Notes under the pieces: generated by a model | Databases searched by the model: none | What the model was told of the DNA's origin: nothing | The model's input: only the letters and a program-made list of their open reading frames with translations | From: Oryzicola mucosus | Lineage (GTDB): Bacteria; Pseudomonadota; Alphaproteobacteria; Rhizobiales; Rhizobiaceae | Direction: 5' to 3' | DNA: 64,000 nucleotides | NCBI RefSeq assembly: GCF_014534685.1 | Contig: NZ_JACVVX010000010.1 | Coordinates: forward strand, 29,572-93,571 | In this document: positions 17,900 to 27,240 of the stretch, piece after piece | Layout: each line of letters opens with the position of its first letter | How positions within the stretch are numbered: position 1 is the first letter of the stretch | Translations under genes and position numbers: made by a program

Positions 17900-18112
17900 G
17901 CATCTCCCTCGCTAAAGGCGCGGGCGGAGAGCTTCATGCGGACCTTTAATATGGAGGACATCTATACTGCCGGGTACGAGACCTTCGCAGACGTTGCCGA
18001 ACGCTTGCCCAGGTTCATCGGGGATGATCCGAAATGGCAAGCGGCTGCACTCAGCCTTGGCTACGGATCGCCAACAGAATTTGAAAACCAACTCGACCAA
18101 CGGGCGGCTTAG
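17900..18112 (+). mobile_element. IS3-family transposase (OrfB) C-terminal remnant
   Basis: The frame reads KARAESFMRTFNMEDIYTAG, then YETFADVAERLPRFIGD, SLGYGSPTEFENQLDQRAA and a stop, which is the end of IS3-group integrase-core transposases. In a neighbouring frame NGKRLHSAL supplies the missing NRxRLHSALGY motif, so at least two frameshifts are present. The N-terminal DDE residues are gone. This is a dead fragment, ending 55 bases from the GGDEF gene's 3' end. Confidence 0.7.
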
Positions 18113-18167
18113 TTTGAAGCGCCTCGCTGGTCTAGCCAGAGGGGTTGCTCCAGTGCTGGGCCAGGTC

Positions 18168-19337
18168 TCAGCAACAATCAACACCGGACGACTCGTCGAA
18201 ACTGAAGGCAACCCTATTGCGACCGGCATTCTTCGCGGCATACAACGCCGCATCCGCGCGCTTGAAGAGCTCCTCGCGCCCTTCCCCGTCCTCCCGAACT
18301 GCAACGCCGAAACTAGCGGTTACCGCGGGAGCGATGTCCGGGAGCGGAAACGAGGCAGCATCGATGGCGCGCCGGAGCCGTGAAGTGAATTCCGGGGCCT
18401 CATCGGCCTCAGGGATTACGATGGCAAACTCCTCGCCACCAATCCGACCCACAATGTCCCGCTTGCCGGCGGTGCGTTGAAGGATTGCCCCGAAGGTGCG
18501 CAGAACATCGTCGCCGGCGCTGTGCCCAAACGTGTCATTGACCCTTTTGAAGTGATCGATGTCGCAAAGAATAAGGACAATCGGAAAATCCGATCTGCGT
18601 ATCACTCGATCGTAAGCATCCTCAAATCCCCTGCGATTGAGGACGCCCGTGAGGGGATCGACATCGCGCTCCAGCCGAAGACCGTCTATTACATCTGTAA
18701 CAGCCGCGGCCAGGATCGCCAGAGCCAGGCCGGACCCTAATACCGCGAGCGAAAGTTGAAGCGCGTGCCAGAAGATCGACTGGCCGAAGGCCTTGGCACC
18801 CACTGGAGCAGCAGTCCCAAGGGTGAACAGCGTGCGTGGGAAGAAATGGATCGCAAACGCAAGAAGAATCCAGAACAGAAGCCGATCCACAGTGCGCGCT
18901 TGCGCAAGATGCGTCAGCCGCATTGATGTGGCTAACAAAATGAGCCCAAAGCCGAAATTCTGAATATAGACCCGCGCGAGGAGGTTTCGATCGATATAGA
19001 AAAAGTACCAGATCAAGACGCTGAAGATCGCGAGTGCTGTCAAGTCGGCGAGAACCCCCATGCTCTTTCCAGACCGCATCAACAACCCCTCGGATGCGGC
19101 GATCACGGCGGACGTGTAGAACAGGTTCGAGATGATGGCATTCAGGCCGGTATCGGCCGGAAGGTAGAAAATCTGTGTCAGGGCGCCAAACACAAACAGC
19201 ATGCACGCAAGCGTGAGCACCAATAAATAATGCCGCCGCCGCTCGATCGACCATGCCCATAGAAACCCGATGCCGAAAACCAACAATGTCCCGGGTCCGA
19301 TCAGTAGCAGCGCCAGGCTCGTCGTTCGTTCTTCCAT
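18168..19337 (-). CDS. Membrane-anchored diguanylate cyclase (GGDEF protein)
   Basis: The 389-residue product has about seven hydrophobic segments in residues 1-220, then a cytoplasmic GGDEF domain: DPLTGVLNRRGFEDAYDRVI, LCDIDHFKRVNDTFGHSAGD and GRIGGEEFAIVIPEAD. The active-site loop is GGEEF, a functional variant, so synthesis of cyclic-di-GMP from two GTP is expected. The product-inhibition site, normally RxxD five residues before the loop, reads GKRD here, so feedback inhibition may be lost. ATG 19337 begins MEERTTSLALLL; upstream TTG codons are possible but lack ribosome sites. Confidence 0.85.
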   Translation of the reverse strand: MEERTTSLALLLIGPGTLLVFGIGFLWAWSIERRRHYLLVLTLACMLFVFGALTQIFYLPADTGLNAIISNLFYTSAVIAASEGLLMRSGKSMGVLADLTALAIFSVLIWYFFYIDRNLLARVYIQNFGFGLILLATSMRLTHLAQARTVDRLLFWILLAFAIHFFPRTLFTLGTAAPVGAKAFGQSIFWHALQLSLAVLGSGLALAILAAAVTDVIDGLRLERDVDPLTGVLNRRGFEDAYDRVIRRSDFPIVLILCDIDHFKRVNDTFGHSAGDDVLRTFGAILQRTAGKRDIVGRIGGEEFAIVIPEADEAPEFTSRLRRAIDAASFPLPDIAPAVTASFGVAVREDGEGREELFKRADAALYAAKNAGRNRVAFSFDESSGVDCC

Positions 19338-19676
19338 ATTCGTACTTTTATTCTTCAATGCACTGGCGCCAGGGCTTTGCCTGGGCGCCCGAATAACGCG
19401 TGCCTTATTCTTATTCAATTTGCCATGGCTGTTCGAGGCCGTCCCTAACTAATGTAGCAGGGCGTCGCACTAGCGCTCCAGTCTCACCCTCAGGCGCCAG
19501 TCGCGTTCCGCCAGAATTATTTGTCGGCGCGGCAATCTGCCGAGGGATGATCGTTAGTACGCGACATCCCGCATATGCGGTCAAGCGCATCAAACGGGAT
19601 GCATAAGAAATACCGGACCGTAACCGAGATCTGCCTGTCGGCATGCAATTCGGCTTATACCGGTTTGCGTAAAGTA
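19338..19676. other. Intergenic region between GGDEF and P450 genes
   Basis: No gene is visible. A weak inverted repeat (CATCCCG at 19565-19571 with CGGGATG at 19595-19601) could be a terminator stem for the P450 operon but lacks a T-run. Confidence 0.4.
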
Positions 19677-20882
19677 TCAGGCGGCAAGAAAGGTCATTGG
19701 CAGGCGTTCATAGCCTCGTAGAACATTGTTCATAGCGAGCGTGGGCTCGCCAACCTGGATGCTCTTAACCTGCTTGGTCATCGCCGTTACGATGCTCCGA
19801 ATTTCGAGCCGCGCGAGCTGCATTCCGGCGCAGGAATGGATGCCATGACCAAAGCCAACATGGTCAGTGAGGATGCGTTTGACATCGAATGTGTCGGGTC
19901 GCTCCCAACGTCGCTCGTCCCGGTTGGCTGAGGCATAGAGGATCAGGGCACGATCACCGGACGGAATGAGCGTATCGCCGACGTGACGGTCCGCGGCGGC
20001 ATAGCGGGTGAATCCACGTATCGGAGACTCCAGGCGCACGGCTTCGTTGATCGCGTTCGGAATTAGGGTCGGATCGTCCCGTAGCATTTGCCACTGGTCT
20101 GGGTTCTGGCCCAGAAGATACATCAGATGACCGGTCGCGAAGATGGTTGTATCTAGGCTTGGCCCAAGATAGTCGCGCATCAGCACCTGCACCTGTTCAG
20201 GTCTGATGACGCCCTGATCCGCTGCGTCATAGAGCATGGCGACCCATCCGCCGGGCCGCACCTTGTCGCGCGTCGCTTCGTTCGCCGTATAGGCGCGCAT
20301 CTCCATGATGATCGGCATGGCTGCCGCCGCTCGCTCATTATCGCCACCCAGCATATCGAAGACGGCGGAGGCCCAGCGCAGCATGTTTTCGCGGCCATGT
20401 TCAGGCATGCCGACCAGTTCGGACACGATGGAGACCGGCAAGTACTGCGCGAGATCGGCCATGCCGTCAAAGCTGCTGCGCTGAACAAGCCGATCGACGA
20501 GCGCGTCGGCCGTTTCCTCAATGCGTTCCTTCACCATGGCAAGAGAGCGGGGACTCAACGGTGCTGCCACGATCCGCCTGAGGTGATCGTGTAACGGAGG
20601 GTCGGAGGCCAGCAAATTACCTGGGGCGATCTTGTTGGCAGCTGAATTGCCCGACACGCCATGTCCGGAACGGAAGTTCACATGGTCGGCCAAGACAGCG
20701 CGAACATCCGCATGCCGGCCTATTGCCCATAACCCGTTCAACGGCAACCAGACCGCGGCTCCCAAAGCCCGTATCCGACGATAATGTGGATATGGGTCGC
20801 GGATGACCTCGTCCGAATAGATGTCGACCTCATAGACAGGCGCGCGAGACGCGCGAACGAGAGTGGGCGATCCGACCGACAT
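19677..20882 (-). CDS. Cytochrome P450, class I bacterial type
   Basis: A 401-residue soluble P450. The I-helix region is DYLGPSLDTTIFATGHLMYL, with the Asp-Thr pair used for oxygen activation. The K-helix ExxR motif is EAVR in NAINEAVRLESP, followed by the PIRGFTR segment. The heme loop is FGHGIHSCAGMQLARLE, with the axial ligand Cys351. GAGGAGG precedes ATG 20882. It is the last gene of a ten-gene operon that also encodes its redox partners (ferredoxin and ferredoxin reductase), a three-component class I system. It probably hydroxylates or O-dealkylates the aromatic substrate imported by the operon's TRAP transporter. Confidence 0.92.
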   Translation of the reverse strand: MSVGSPTLVRASRAPVYEVDIYSDEVIRDPYPHYRRIRALGAAVWLPLNGLWAIGRHADVRAVLADHVNFRSGHGVSGNSAANKIAPGNLLASDPPLHDHLRRIVAAPLSPRSLAMVKERIEETADALVDRLVQRSSFDGMADLAQYLPVSIVSELVGMPEHGRENMLRWASAVFDMLGGDNERAAAAMPIIMEMRAYTANEATRDKVRPGGWVAMLYDAADQGVIRPEQVQVLMRDYLGPSLDTTIFATGHLMYLLGQNPDQWQMLRDDPTLIPNAINEAVRLESPIRGFTRYAAADRHVGDTLIPSGDRALILYASANRDERRWERPDTFDVKRILTDHVGFGHGIHSCAGMQLARLEIRSIVTAMTKQVKSIQVGEPTLAMNNVLRGYERLPMTFLAA

Positions 20883-20999
20883 AAATCCTCCTCGGACATG
20901 AATCAATGAGACGGCTGCCCGGCAAGTTTCCCTGCCCGGTCCTTCGTCGCAAGCACCCGTCTGGGAATGTTCGATAGGTGGACAGATTGACGGCAGGCT

Positions 21000-21548
21000 C
21001 TATAGCGGGGAAGTATCAAGCTCGGCGCTGATGTGGTTTTCGACTGGGGTCTCGAACGAATTCAGGATGCAACCCAGTGTGGTATAAAAGCCGACAATGG
21101 CTATGAGGTCCAACACGCCAGGCTTGCCCACCGCTGCCACTAAGGTACTGACGGTCGTGGGTTGGAGACGGGCGTCGCGCACCAATTCGTCGACGGACTG
21201 GACAATCACCGAATAGCGCTCGTCGTCCACCAGCCTTCCGTCAAGGATGTCGCGTATAACCTTATCGCTGACCCCGCAGGCGCGCGCTCTGACGATGTGA
21301 TGTGCCCGCTCATACTGAGACTTCAGGTGATATGCGGCACGCAGAATGGCAATCTCTGTCAGATCGGCACCGAGGCAGTTCTCAACGACGACATGCTTGC
21401 GAAACCCCGCCCAAGCGCTCAGCAGCGCCGGATTGTGAGCCATGACACGATAGACATTCAGTTGTTCCGCAAAACTGCCCTTGAGATGCTCGAGTGCATC
21501 TGGCCATTGCTCGGATGGCAGTGGCCGGAAATCAGTATCCATGCTCAT
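21000..21548 (-). CDS. Carboxymuconolactone decarboxylase-family protein (AhpD-like fold)
   Basis: A 182-residue all-helical protein. NPALLSAWAGFRKHVVVENC, LTEIAILRAAYHLKSQYERA and HHIVRARACGVSDKVIRDIL are typical of the CMD/AhpD superfamily. The CxxC of AhpD peroxidase-reductases is replaced (KSQYERAHH), so thiol peroxidase activity is unlikely and a hydrolase or decarboxylase role is more plausible. It lies in the P450 operon between the ferredoxin reductase and the P450, supporting a role on a pathway intermediate. The start at 21548 has GAAGGT nearby. Confidence 0.75.
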   Translation of the reverse strand: MSMDTDFRPLPSEQWPDALEHLKGSFAEQLNVYRVMAHNPALLSAWAGFRKHVVVENCLGADLTEIAILRAAYHLKSQYERAHHIVRARACGVSDKVIRDILDGRLVDDERYSVIVQSVDELVRDARLQPTTVSTLVAAVGKPGVLDLIAIVGFYTTLGCILNSFETPVENHISAELDTSPL

Positions 21549-21594
21549 TGTACCTTCGTCGGCGACTTGCATCAGAGAGCGGGGCGCGCGTTTC

Positions 21595-22827
21595 TTACCT
21601 TATGTCAGCAGTCTTCCCAAGATTGCGAAGATCGACCTCGGGCTCCCGCAAAGTCGACATATCGAGCAGGATTCCTGCATCGATGATACGCCGACCTGCC
21701 AAAAAAGCCTGTGGGTCGTTGATGGCGTCAACGGCAATGAGCGCTGAGTTCTTGAAGTACCAGCAGGACTTCCGTTTCCCATCCGTCTCGGTTCTGAGGA
21801 TCGTCTCGTCATGTCCCATCGAAAGGCCCACAATCTGCATGCGTACGCCATATTGTTCTGTCCAGAACCAGGGTCGCGGCACATAGGCGGTCCGGCGTCC
21901 GATGATATTCATCGCGACTGTTTCAGCCTGATCGATGGCATTGCCGACACTTTCCAGGCGTATCCGTCGACCGCCCATGTCGATGGACGTGCAGTCGCCG
22001 GCAGCCCAAATAGAGCTGCTCGATGTTTTTCCGAGTTCATTCGTAACGATCCCATTGTCGACGTGGAGCCCTGCCATCTCCGCGAGCTTCGTCTCCGGGG
22101 CGCCACCGATCCCCACCACAACCAGATCGCATGCGATAAGCTGGCCATCGGCCAACTTCGCAGCCTCCACCCGGTCCGATCCGTGAAGCCTGCGGATAGC
22201 GGTATTTTCAATAATGCGAACACCATTTTCTTGGTGAAGCAACCGGAAATGGCTCGCCGTCTCTGGACCGGCTACCCTGTTGAGGATCCGTGGTTGCGCC
22301 TCCACAACGGTGACGGCGAGGTTCAGGCTCCGCAAGGCTGAGGCGATCTCGAGGCCGATATAGCCGCCGCCGATGACAAGTACCGACTTGGCGCTGCTCA
22401 ACTCAGCTTGAAGCACGTGGGCATCGTCAAGCGAGCGTAAGGTGTGGATGCCGCGAAGGGTCCCGCCTAATGCGGCCGGCCACTGGCGGGCGGTAGAACC
22501 TGTTGCCAGCACCAATTCATCGTAGGGAATGACATCGCCGCCCGCCAGCGCGACTTCCTTTGAAGCTGGATGTATCGAGACGATGGACTGCCCCAGGCGC
22601 AGGTCCACGGCCGACTGTTCATAAAACTCGCGCGGCCGGAGCAGCAACTGGTCCAGCTTCTGCTTGCCGAGAAGATAGCCCTTCGAGAGTGGCGGACGCT
22701 GGTAGGGCATCGTTGTCTCGGCCCCCACCACGGTGATCGTGCCGCTGTGGCCCTCGGCGCGCAGCTTCGCGACAAGCGATAGGGCGGCCTGACCAGCACC
22801 CGCGACGACAACTGAGCTTTTTTCCAT
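21595..22827 (-). CDS. FAD-dependent ferredoxin reductase of the P450 system
   Basis: A 410-residue putidaredoxin-reductase-type flavoprotein. The FAD-binding motif is VVVAGAGQAALSLVAKLR, followed by the family's YQRPPLSKGYL segment. The NADH-binding motif is VLVIGGGYIGLEIASAL and the second FAD contact is IWAAGDCTSID. It transfers electrons from NAD(P)H to the [2Fe-2S] ferredoxin encoded immediately upstream (16 bases apart), which in turn reduces the P450 encoded two genes downstream. ATG 22827 starts MEKSSVVV, a normal N-terminus. Confidence 0.9.
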   Translation of the reverse strand: MEKSSVVVAGAGQAALSLVAKLRAEGHSGTITVVGAETTMPYQRPPLSKGYLLGKQKLDQLLLRPREFYEQSAVDLRLGQSIVSIHPASKEVALAGGDVIPYDELVLATGSTARQWPAALGGTLRGIHTLRSLDDAHVLQAELSSAKSVLVIGGGYIGLEIASALRSLNLAVTVVEAQPRILNRVAGPETASHFRLLHQENGVRIIENTAIRRLHGSDRVEAAKLADGQLIACDLVVVGIGGAPETKLAEMAGLHVDNGIVTNELGKTSSSSIWAAGDCTSIDMGGRRIRLESVGNAIDQAETVAMNIIGRRTAYVPRPWFWTEQYGVRMQIVGLSMGHDETILRTETDGKRKSCWYFKNSALIAVDAINDPQAFLAGRRIIDAGILLDMSTLREPEVDLRNLGKTADIR

Positions 22828-22843
22828 GGTGCCGGTTCACCGA

Positions 22844-23167
22844 TCAATATTGAGACGGAGGGACGGTCACCTCCAACCCGTCGAGCCCGTCGTCGATCGG
22901 GATTTGACAGCTGAGACGGCTCGTCTCCATGCGGGGAGAGCCCGTGCCTTCCAGCAATTCGTCTTCGAAATCAGACATGGCGGCAATCTTGCCGAGCCAT
23001 TTCGGGTCGACATAGACGTGGCATGTCGCGCACATCGCAGCGCCGCCACATTCCGCGACGATCCCGGGAACGCCATTGTTGCGCGCCGCCTCCATGACCG
23101 AGTGGCCCGTTGCGGCGGCCACGGACATGACCGTGCCGTTGTGCAGGGTGAATAGAACCTGGGGCAT
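22844..23167 (-). CDS. [2Fe-2S] ferredoxin, adrenodoxin/putidaredoxin type
   Basis: A 107-residue ferredoxin with the vertebrate-type cluster signature ECGGAAMCATCHVYVDPKW (C-x5-C-x2-C) and the fourth cysteine in SRLSCQIPIDDGLDGLEV. This arrangement is typical of ferredoxins serving bacterial class I P450s. ATG 23167 is preceded by GAGGAA. It is followed closely by its reductase gene, and the P450 is in the same operon. Confidence 0.9.
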   Translation of the reverse strand: MPQVLFTLHNGTVMSVAAATGHSVMEAARNNGVPGIVAECGGAAMCATCHVYVDPKWLGKIAAMSDFEDELLEGTGSPRMETSRLSCQIPIDDGLDGLEVTVPPSQY

Positions 23168-23204
23168 CTTTGGCAATTCCTCGATGTGTAGGGGTCTGCA
23201 ACGG

Positions 23205-24194
23205 TCAGGAAGGACCAGGGTTTGTCAGGATGATTTTGCCGAAATGTTCATTGCGCTCTAAGAGGCGATGGGCTTCGGCAACGTCCTCCAGGGCGAAGGT
23301 GGCGTGAATCCGAGGTCTCATCTCGCCTCCCGCGAGGCGCGGCAGGACGTGACTTTTGAGATGCTCGACAACCCCGGCCTTGGTAGCCAGAGGGAGCGGG
23401 CGAAGCGTCGACCCTACGAGCATCAACCGTCGGCGCAGGATGGGCTCCAGGTCTATCTCGGCCCGGCTACCGCCCTGCAGAGATATTAAGGCATAGCGCC
23501 CGTCCTCGGCCATGCAGGCGATATTGCGATCTGTATAGTCGCCGCCGACCATGTCGAGCACGACGTCCACCCCTCGCCCCTTCATTTGGCGCATGACTTC
23601 TCCGGTCCACTCAGCCGATGTCGTGTCGATAGCGAGCGCCGCGCCGATTCGCCGGCAGTATTCGGCTTTCGCAGCACCGCGCGATGTTGTGATGGGAACG
23701 GCGCCGAGGGCATGTGCCCTGGCGATGGCATGCGACCCGATGCCGGACGAACCGCCATGGATCAGTACGATGTCGCCGGCTTCCAGCCCGGCTCGCATGA
23801 TCATGTTAAATTCTACAGTCATTGCAGCTTCGGGAAAGCCCGCCGCTTCCGTGTAAGACAGGTCTGGCGGGATGCTCATCACTAGACGTGCATGAGCGCG
23901 GCAGAACTCAGCGTAGCCCCCGCCATGAACCAGCGCCATGACACGGTCGCCCAGGCTGAACATCTCCGTTCCAGCCCCGATCTCCACAACATCCCCCGCG
24001 ACCTCGAGCCCAAGCAGCGGGCTCGCGTCCTTCGGCACCGGATATCTCCCAAGGCGCTGGGCGATATCCGGACGGTTGACGCCGGCGGCGCGGACCGCGA
24101 TCACCACCTCCCCTGGTCCCGCTTTTGGTATGTCGGCTCGGCCGACATACAAGACGTCCGGACCACCGGGCGCATCGAACAGAACCGCGCGCAT
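23205..24194 (-). CDS. Zinc-independent quinone oxidoreductase (MDR superfamily)
   Basis: A 329-residue medium-chain dehydrogenase/reductase of the quinone oxidoreductase/enoyl reductase branch: MRAVLFDAPGGPDVLYVGRA at the N-terminus, RAAGVNRPDIAQRLGRYPVP, and the NADPH-binding loop VLIHGGSSGIGSHAIARAHA. The zinc-binding cysteines of alcohol dehydrogenases are absent. Such enzymes reduce quinones or activated C=C bonds with NADPH. The FAH-family gene lies eight bases upstream, suggesting it handles an unsaturated or quinoid intermediate of the pathway. Confidence 0.85.
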   Translation of the reverse strand: MRAVLFDAPGGPDVLYVGRADIPKAGPGEVVIAVRAAGVNRPDIAQRLGRYPVPKDASPLLGLEVAGDVVEIGAGTEMFSLGDRVMALVHGGGYAEFCRAHARLVMSIPPDLSYTEAAGFPEAAMTVEFNMIMRAGLEAGDIVLIHGGSSGIGSHAIARAHALGAVPITTSRGAAKAEYCRRIGAALAIDTTSAEWTGEVMRQMKGRGVDVVLDMVGGDYTDRNIACMAEDGRYALISLQGGSRAEIDLEPILRRRLMLVGSTLRPLPLATKAGVVEHLKSHVLPRLAGGEMRPRIHATFALEDVAEAHRLLERNEHFGKIILTNPGPS

Positions 24195-24202
24195 AGCCGG
24201 GA

Positions 24203-25054
24203 TCAGCTCTCGTCCACGATGGCGTTCGCCAAAGTGCCGATGCCGGTGATTTCAACCTCGATACGGTCGCCGGCCTTCATGAAGAGTTTGGGTTCGCGGA
24301 ACATGCCGACGCCGCTGGGCGTCCCGGTCGCGATGATATCCCCCGGCAGCAGTTCGCAAACCGTCGAGAGATATGCAATCAGCGTCGGGATGTCGAAGGC
24401 AAGGTCCGCGATCGAGGTCGACTGCATGACCTCACCGTTGAGCCTGGTAACCATCGACTGGTCGGCCGGGTTTCCAAACTCGTCGGCGGTGACGAACCAC
24501 GGCCCCATAGAGCCGCTGCGGTCAAAGTTCTTTCCTGCCCAAAACTGTGTGGTGTGGCGCTGAAAGTCACGTATCGTGCCGTCATTAAAGCAAGTATAGC
24601 CGGCCACGTGGCTCATGGCCCGCTCCGCGGGAATTGCACGACCAGCCTTCCCGATGATGACCGCCAATTCGCCTTCGAAGTCGAACCAGGTCGATACCGA
24701 TGCCCGGACCATCGGCTGATCGTGACCGACCAGGGAGGAAGGATAGCGGGTGAAGATCGAAGGATGGCTCGGCGCGTCCCGGCCGGTCTCCTTGATGTGC
24801 CCCATATAGTTCAAGCCGATGCAGATAATCTTGTCAGGGTTGGTGATGGGCGGGAGGAGAGTCAGGCTGTCCAGCGGAACGGCTGCGGAGCCGGAAGCCC
24901 CCTCTGCCACATCCGACAAAACACCGCTCGCCAGGGCTGCCCGCAAATCGGGATATTGGCCGCGGATCGTTTCTCCGACATCGCGAACGAGGTCTCCGTC
25001 GACAATTCCATAGGATCGTGTGCCGTTTGCAAGCACGTACGAACAGATACGCAT
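24203..25054 (-). CDS. Fumarylacetoacetate hydrolase-family protein
   Basis: The 283-residue protein has the short N-terminal domain and C-terminal FAH domain common in bacterial meta-cleavage pathways: IICIGLNYMGHIKETG, FDFEGELAVIIGKAGRAIP, FNDGTIRDFQRHT and GDIIATGTPSGVGMF. The acidic residues in FEGELAV coordinate the divalent metal. Typical reactions are hydrolysis of acylpyruvates or hydration and decarboxylation of ring-fission products. Directly downstream of the extradiol dioxygenase gene, it probably processes the ring-opened product. GGAG precedes ATG 25054. Confidence 0.88.
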   Translation of the reverse strand: MRICSYVLANGTRSYGIVDGDLVRDVGETIRGQYPDLRAALASGVLSDVAEGASGSAAVPLDSLTLLPPITNPDKIICIGLNYMGHIKETGRDAPSHPSIFTRYPSSLVGHDQPMVRASVSTWFDFEGELAVIIGKAGRAIPAERAMSHVAGYTCFNDGTIRDFQRHTTQFWAGKNFDRSGSMGPWFVTADEFGNPADQSMVTRLNGEVMQSTSIADLAFDIPTLIAYLSTVCELLPGDIIATGTPSGVGMFREPKLFMKAGDRIEVEITGIGTLANAIVDES

Positions 25055-25095
25055 CTCATATGCTCCGATTGATTGTTGTAGATTTGCGAGTGCCG

Positions 25096-26076
25096 TCACT
25101 CTTGCCGGACGACGCTGTCCAGCCACGCACAGTTGCTGGCCGGGTCAGGTGCTCTCAACCCACGACGCGCTGCGTCGAGCCGCATCTCCCGGAGACGCTG
25201 GCGGTCGGCTGATGTCTCCGGCATATGGAGACGTTCGTGGCCCCAATAGCTTGGGCCGTCGAAGGTTTCATGGGCCTGCCAGGTGTCGGGATCGATGACA
25301 CGCGCGCCCCATCCGTACTCAACGAAGAAGCCTGACGGACTGTTGGCGTAGAAGCTCATCATATGGTCGTTGGAGTGCCGGCCAAGCGTGTAGGCCACCT
25401 GCCCCTCGTTCCGTGACGCCAAGTCGTAGCCTTGCCCTACATCGTCGAGGCTGAGCAGTTCGACCATGAAATGATGGATGCCCTGCCTGCCGGTGCCAAC
25501 CATCGCAAAACTGTGGTGCCGGCCGTTGATGTGGAAGAAATAAAGCTTGAACGGGGTCAGGCCGTAATCCGTGACCTGGAAACCCAGCAAATCGCGGTAG
25601 AATGGAAGCAAAGTGTCGACATCGCGGGCATGAAGAACCGCGTGACCCATGCCAAGCGATCCGGTCTTGAAGCCTGAAATAGCGCGCCCCGGAACAAAAG
25701 GGTCGCTTGCGATCTCGGGTCCGCAAAAGACCTCGATGCGATTGCCTTCGGGGTCTGAGAAAGAAACCATGCGCGCTACGTGCCGTTGATCCGCCATTGA
25801 CGCGGCCTCGAGCGTTACGGCGACGCCGGCATTGTCCAGACGGTCTGCAAGCCCGGCCAATGCTTCAGGGGATTCAATCTCCCAGCCCATAAAGCCGAGG
25901 CCATCGCCGGAATCGTTGGTGACGATGAGCCGCTGCTTGCGGTCGTCCATGCGGAAAGCCCGCATCCCTCCTCCCGTGTCGAACTGCTGCATGCCCAGGA
26001 GGCTTGTCGCAAAGGATTCCCAGTCCGAGGTGCGCGCGGAGCGGATGCCAATATATCCAAGGGACGTGAGGGACAT
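25096..26076 (-). CDS. Extradiol (type I, VOC-fold) ring-cleavage dioxygenase
   Basis: A 326-residue two-domain enzyme like 2,3-dihydroxybiphenyl 1,2-dioxygenase. The C-terminal domain carries the iron ligands: His145 in MGHAVLHARD, His201/202 in GIHHFMVEL and Glu253 in GFFVEYGWG. Catalytic His187/188 (GRHHSFAM) and His238 (HSNDHMMSFY) are in the expected places. It should cleave a catechol-type ring next to the two hydroxyls using Fe(II) and O2. The start at 26076 gives the usual MSLTSLGYIGI N-terminus. In the operon it follows the TRAP genes and precedes the FAH gene. Confidence 0.9.
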   Translation of the reverse strand: MSLTSLGYIGIRSARTSDWESFATSLLGMQQFDTGGGMRAFRMDDRKQRLIVTNDSGDGLGFMGWEIESPEALAGLADRLDNAGVAVTLEAASMADQRHVARMVSFSDPEGNRIEVFCGPEIASDPFVPGRAISGFKTGSLGMGHAVLHARDVDTLLPFYRDLLGFQVTDYGLTPFKLYFFHINGRHHSFAMVGTGRQGIHHFMVELLSLDDVGQGYDLASRNEGQVAYTLGRHSNDHMMSFYANSPSGFFVEYGWGARVIDPDTWQAHETFDGPSYWGHERLHMPETSADRQRLREMRLDAARRGLRAPDPASNCAWLDSVVRQE

Positions 26077-26135
26077 TGGGACGGGCCTTTTCAGGAGGTG
26101 CCACGCCACTAAGGGCGTGACACCCGGTGACTTGC

Positions 26136-27146
26136 TTACTGTGAAGACTTGTTTGCAGCTATCGCGGCCGCGAAGGCGTCGTAAATCTGTTGCCCTTCCG
26201 GGTTCTGTTCGATCCAATTTGTCTTCGCTACGCTGACGGCATTCTGCCACTCGGCCATCAATTTATCATCCGGATCGACGATGGTGACCGCGGGGTTGGC
26301 GGCAATGCGTTCGCGTGTGTCCTTCATGGACTTATCGAAGATTGCACCGAACCGCTCCGAGAATGCGGCGCCGGAAAACTTGTCGAGCGCCTCCTGCGCC
26401 TCTTTGGGGAGGGAGTCGTATTTGGACTTGTTCATCACCACCAGCATCGGCGTAGCGCCGAGCGGCACCGTGTTGTAGTGGGTAATGACATCGGCCATGC
26501 GGAATGTCTCAACTGCTCCCCACTGCGTGAGAGTTCCGGCAATAAGCCCCTTGCTGATGCTATCGGCAATCGACGGCCCCGTAATACCTCCAATCGGGAC
26601 GGCGCCAAGTGCCTTGATCGCCGTCAGCAACGTCGGGCCTGGTGCGCGGAAGTTGAGGCCGTTCATATCGGCGGGCGTCGACACCGGTTTCGTTGCGGCC
26701 ACGAAGTTCGGAAAGGACGCGAAGACGCCAAGCATCTTCAGTTTGTTGAAATCCCCTTTGAAGAGGCCTTTTTCGTACATCTCCCACATTGCGGCAGAGC
26801 CAGCCGTGGCATCTGGCACGAGGAACGGAATTTCGGCGACGGTGCCCTCCTGAAACCGGCCGGGCGAGTAGCCGGGGATGACCCAGGCAATGTCGGCAAC
26901 GCCTTGCTCGACAAGCTGCAACTGCTGTGCGGGATCACGGCCGAGCGACCCGCCTGCGAATATCTGGACGTTGAGTGCACCGTTGGATGCGGCGCTGACG
27001 TCCTTCGCCCACGGCGTCAGTATTTCCTTGGTGACGAGGGCGACGGGCGGTTCGAAGCTGGAGAAGCGAAGCGTATCGGCCGCAAAAGCGGTGGTTGTGG
27101 CAAACAATGCCGCCGCTGCGACTAAACTGGATAGGACCTTCATCAT
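26136..27146 (-). CDS. TRAP transporter solute-binding protein (DctP family)
   Basis: A 336-residue periplasmic protein with a Sec signal peptide (MMKVLSSLVAAAALFATTTA, cleavage after AFA). The mature part contains PWAKDVSAASNGALNVQIFA and GGSLGRDPAQQLQLVEQGVA, typical of DctP proteins, and a later region with the conserved carboxylate-binding Arg (GLNFRAPGPTLL). It presents the substrate to the DctQM permease encoded just upstream. GGGGAGGAAA precedes two consecutive ATGs at 27146 and 27143. The operon context suggests an aromatic acid or similar carboxylate as cargo. Confidence 0.9.
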   Translation of the reverse strand: MMKVLSSLVAAAALFATTTAFAADTLRFSSFEPPVALVTKEILTPWAKDVSAASNGALNVQIFAGGSLGRDPAQQLQLVEQGVADIAWVIPGYSPGRFQEGTVAEIPFLVPDATAGSAAMWEMYEKGLFKGDFNKLKMLGVFASFPNFVAATKPVSTPADMNGLNFRAPGPTLLTAIKALGAVPIGGITGPSIADSISKGLIAGTLTQWGAVETFRMADVITHYNTVPLGATPMLVVMNKSKYDSLPKEAQEALDKFSGAAFSERFGAIFDKSMKDTRERIAANPAVTIVDPDDKLMAEWQNAVSVAKTNWIEQNPEGQQIYDAFAAAIAANKSSQ

Positions 27147-27240
27147 TTTCCTCCCCTAGGCTGATGAATGACTTCACGGTACGCGCCCCACCGGCAACCC
27201 GCACTGTCCATAAGCATTTCGTCCATCAGATGGACACCCT

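Noticed and set aside
19565..19601. Inverted repeat CATCCCG ... CGGGATG
   Set aside because: Seven-base arms with a 23-base loop and no T-run; not enough to call a terminator.
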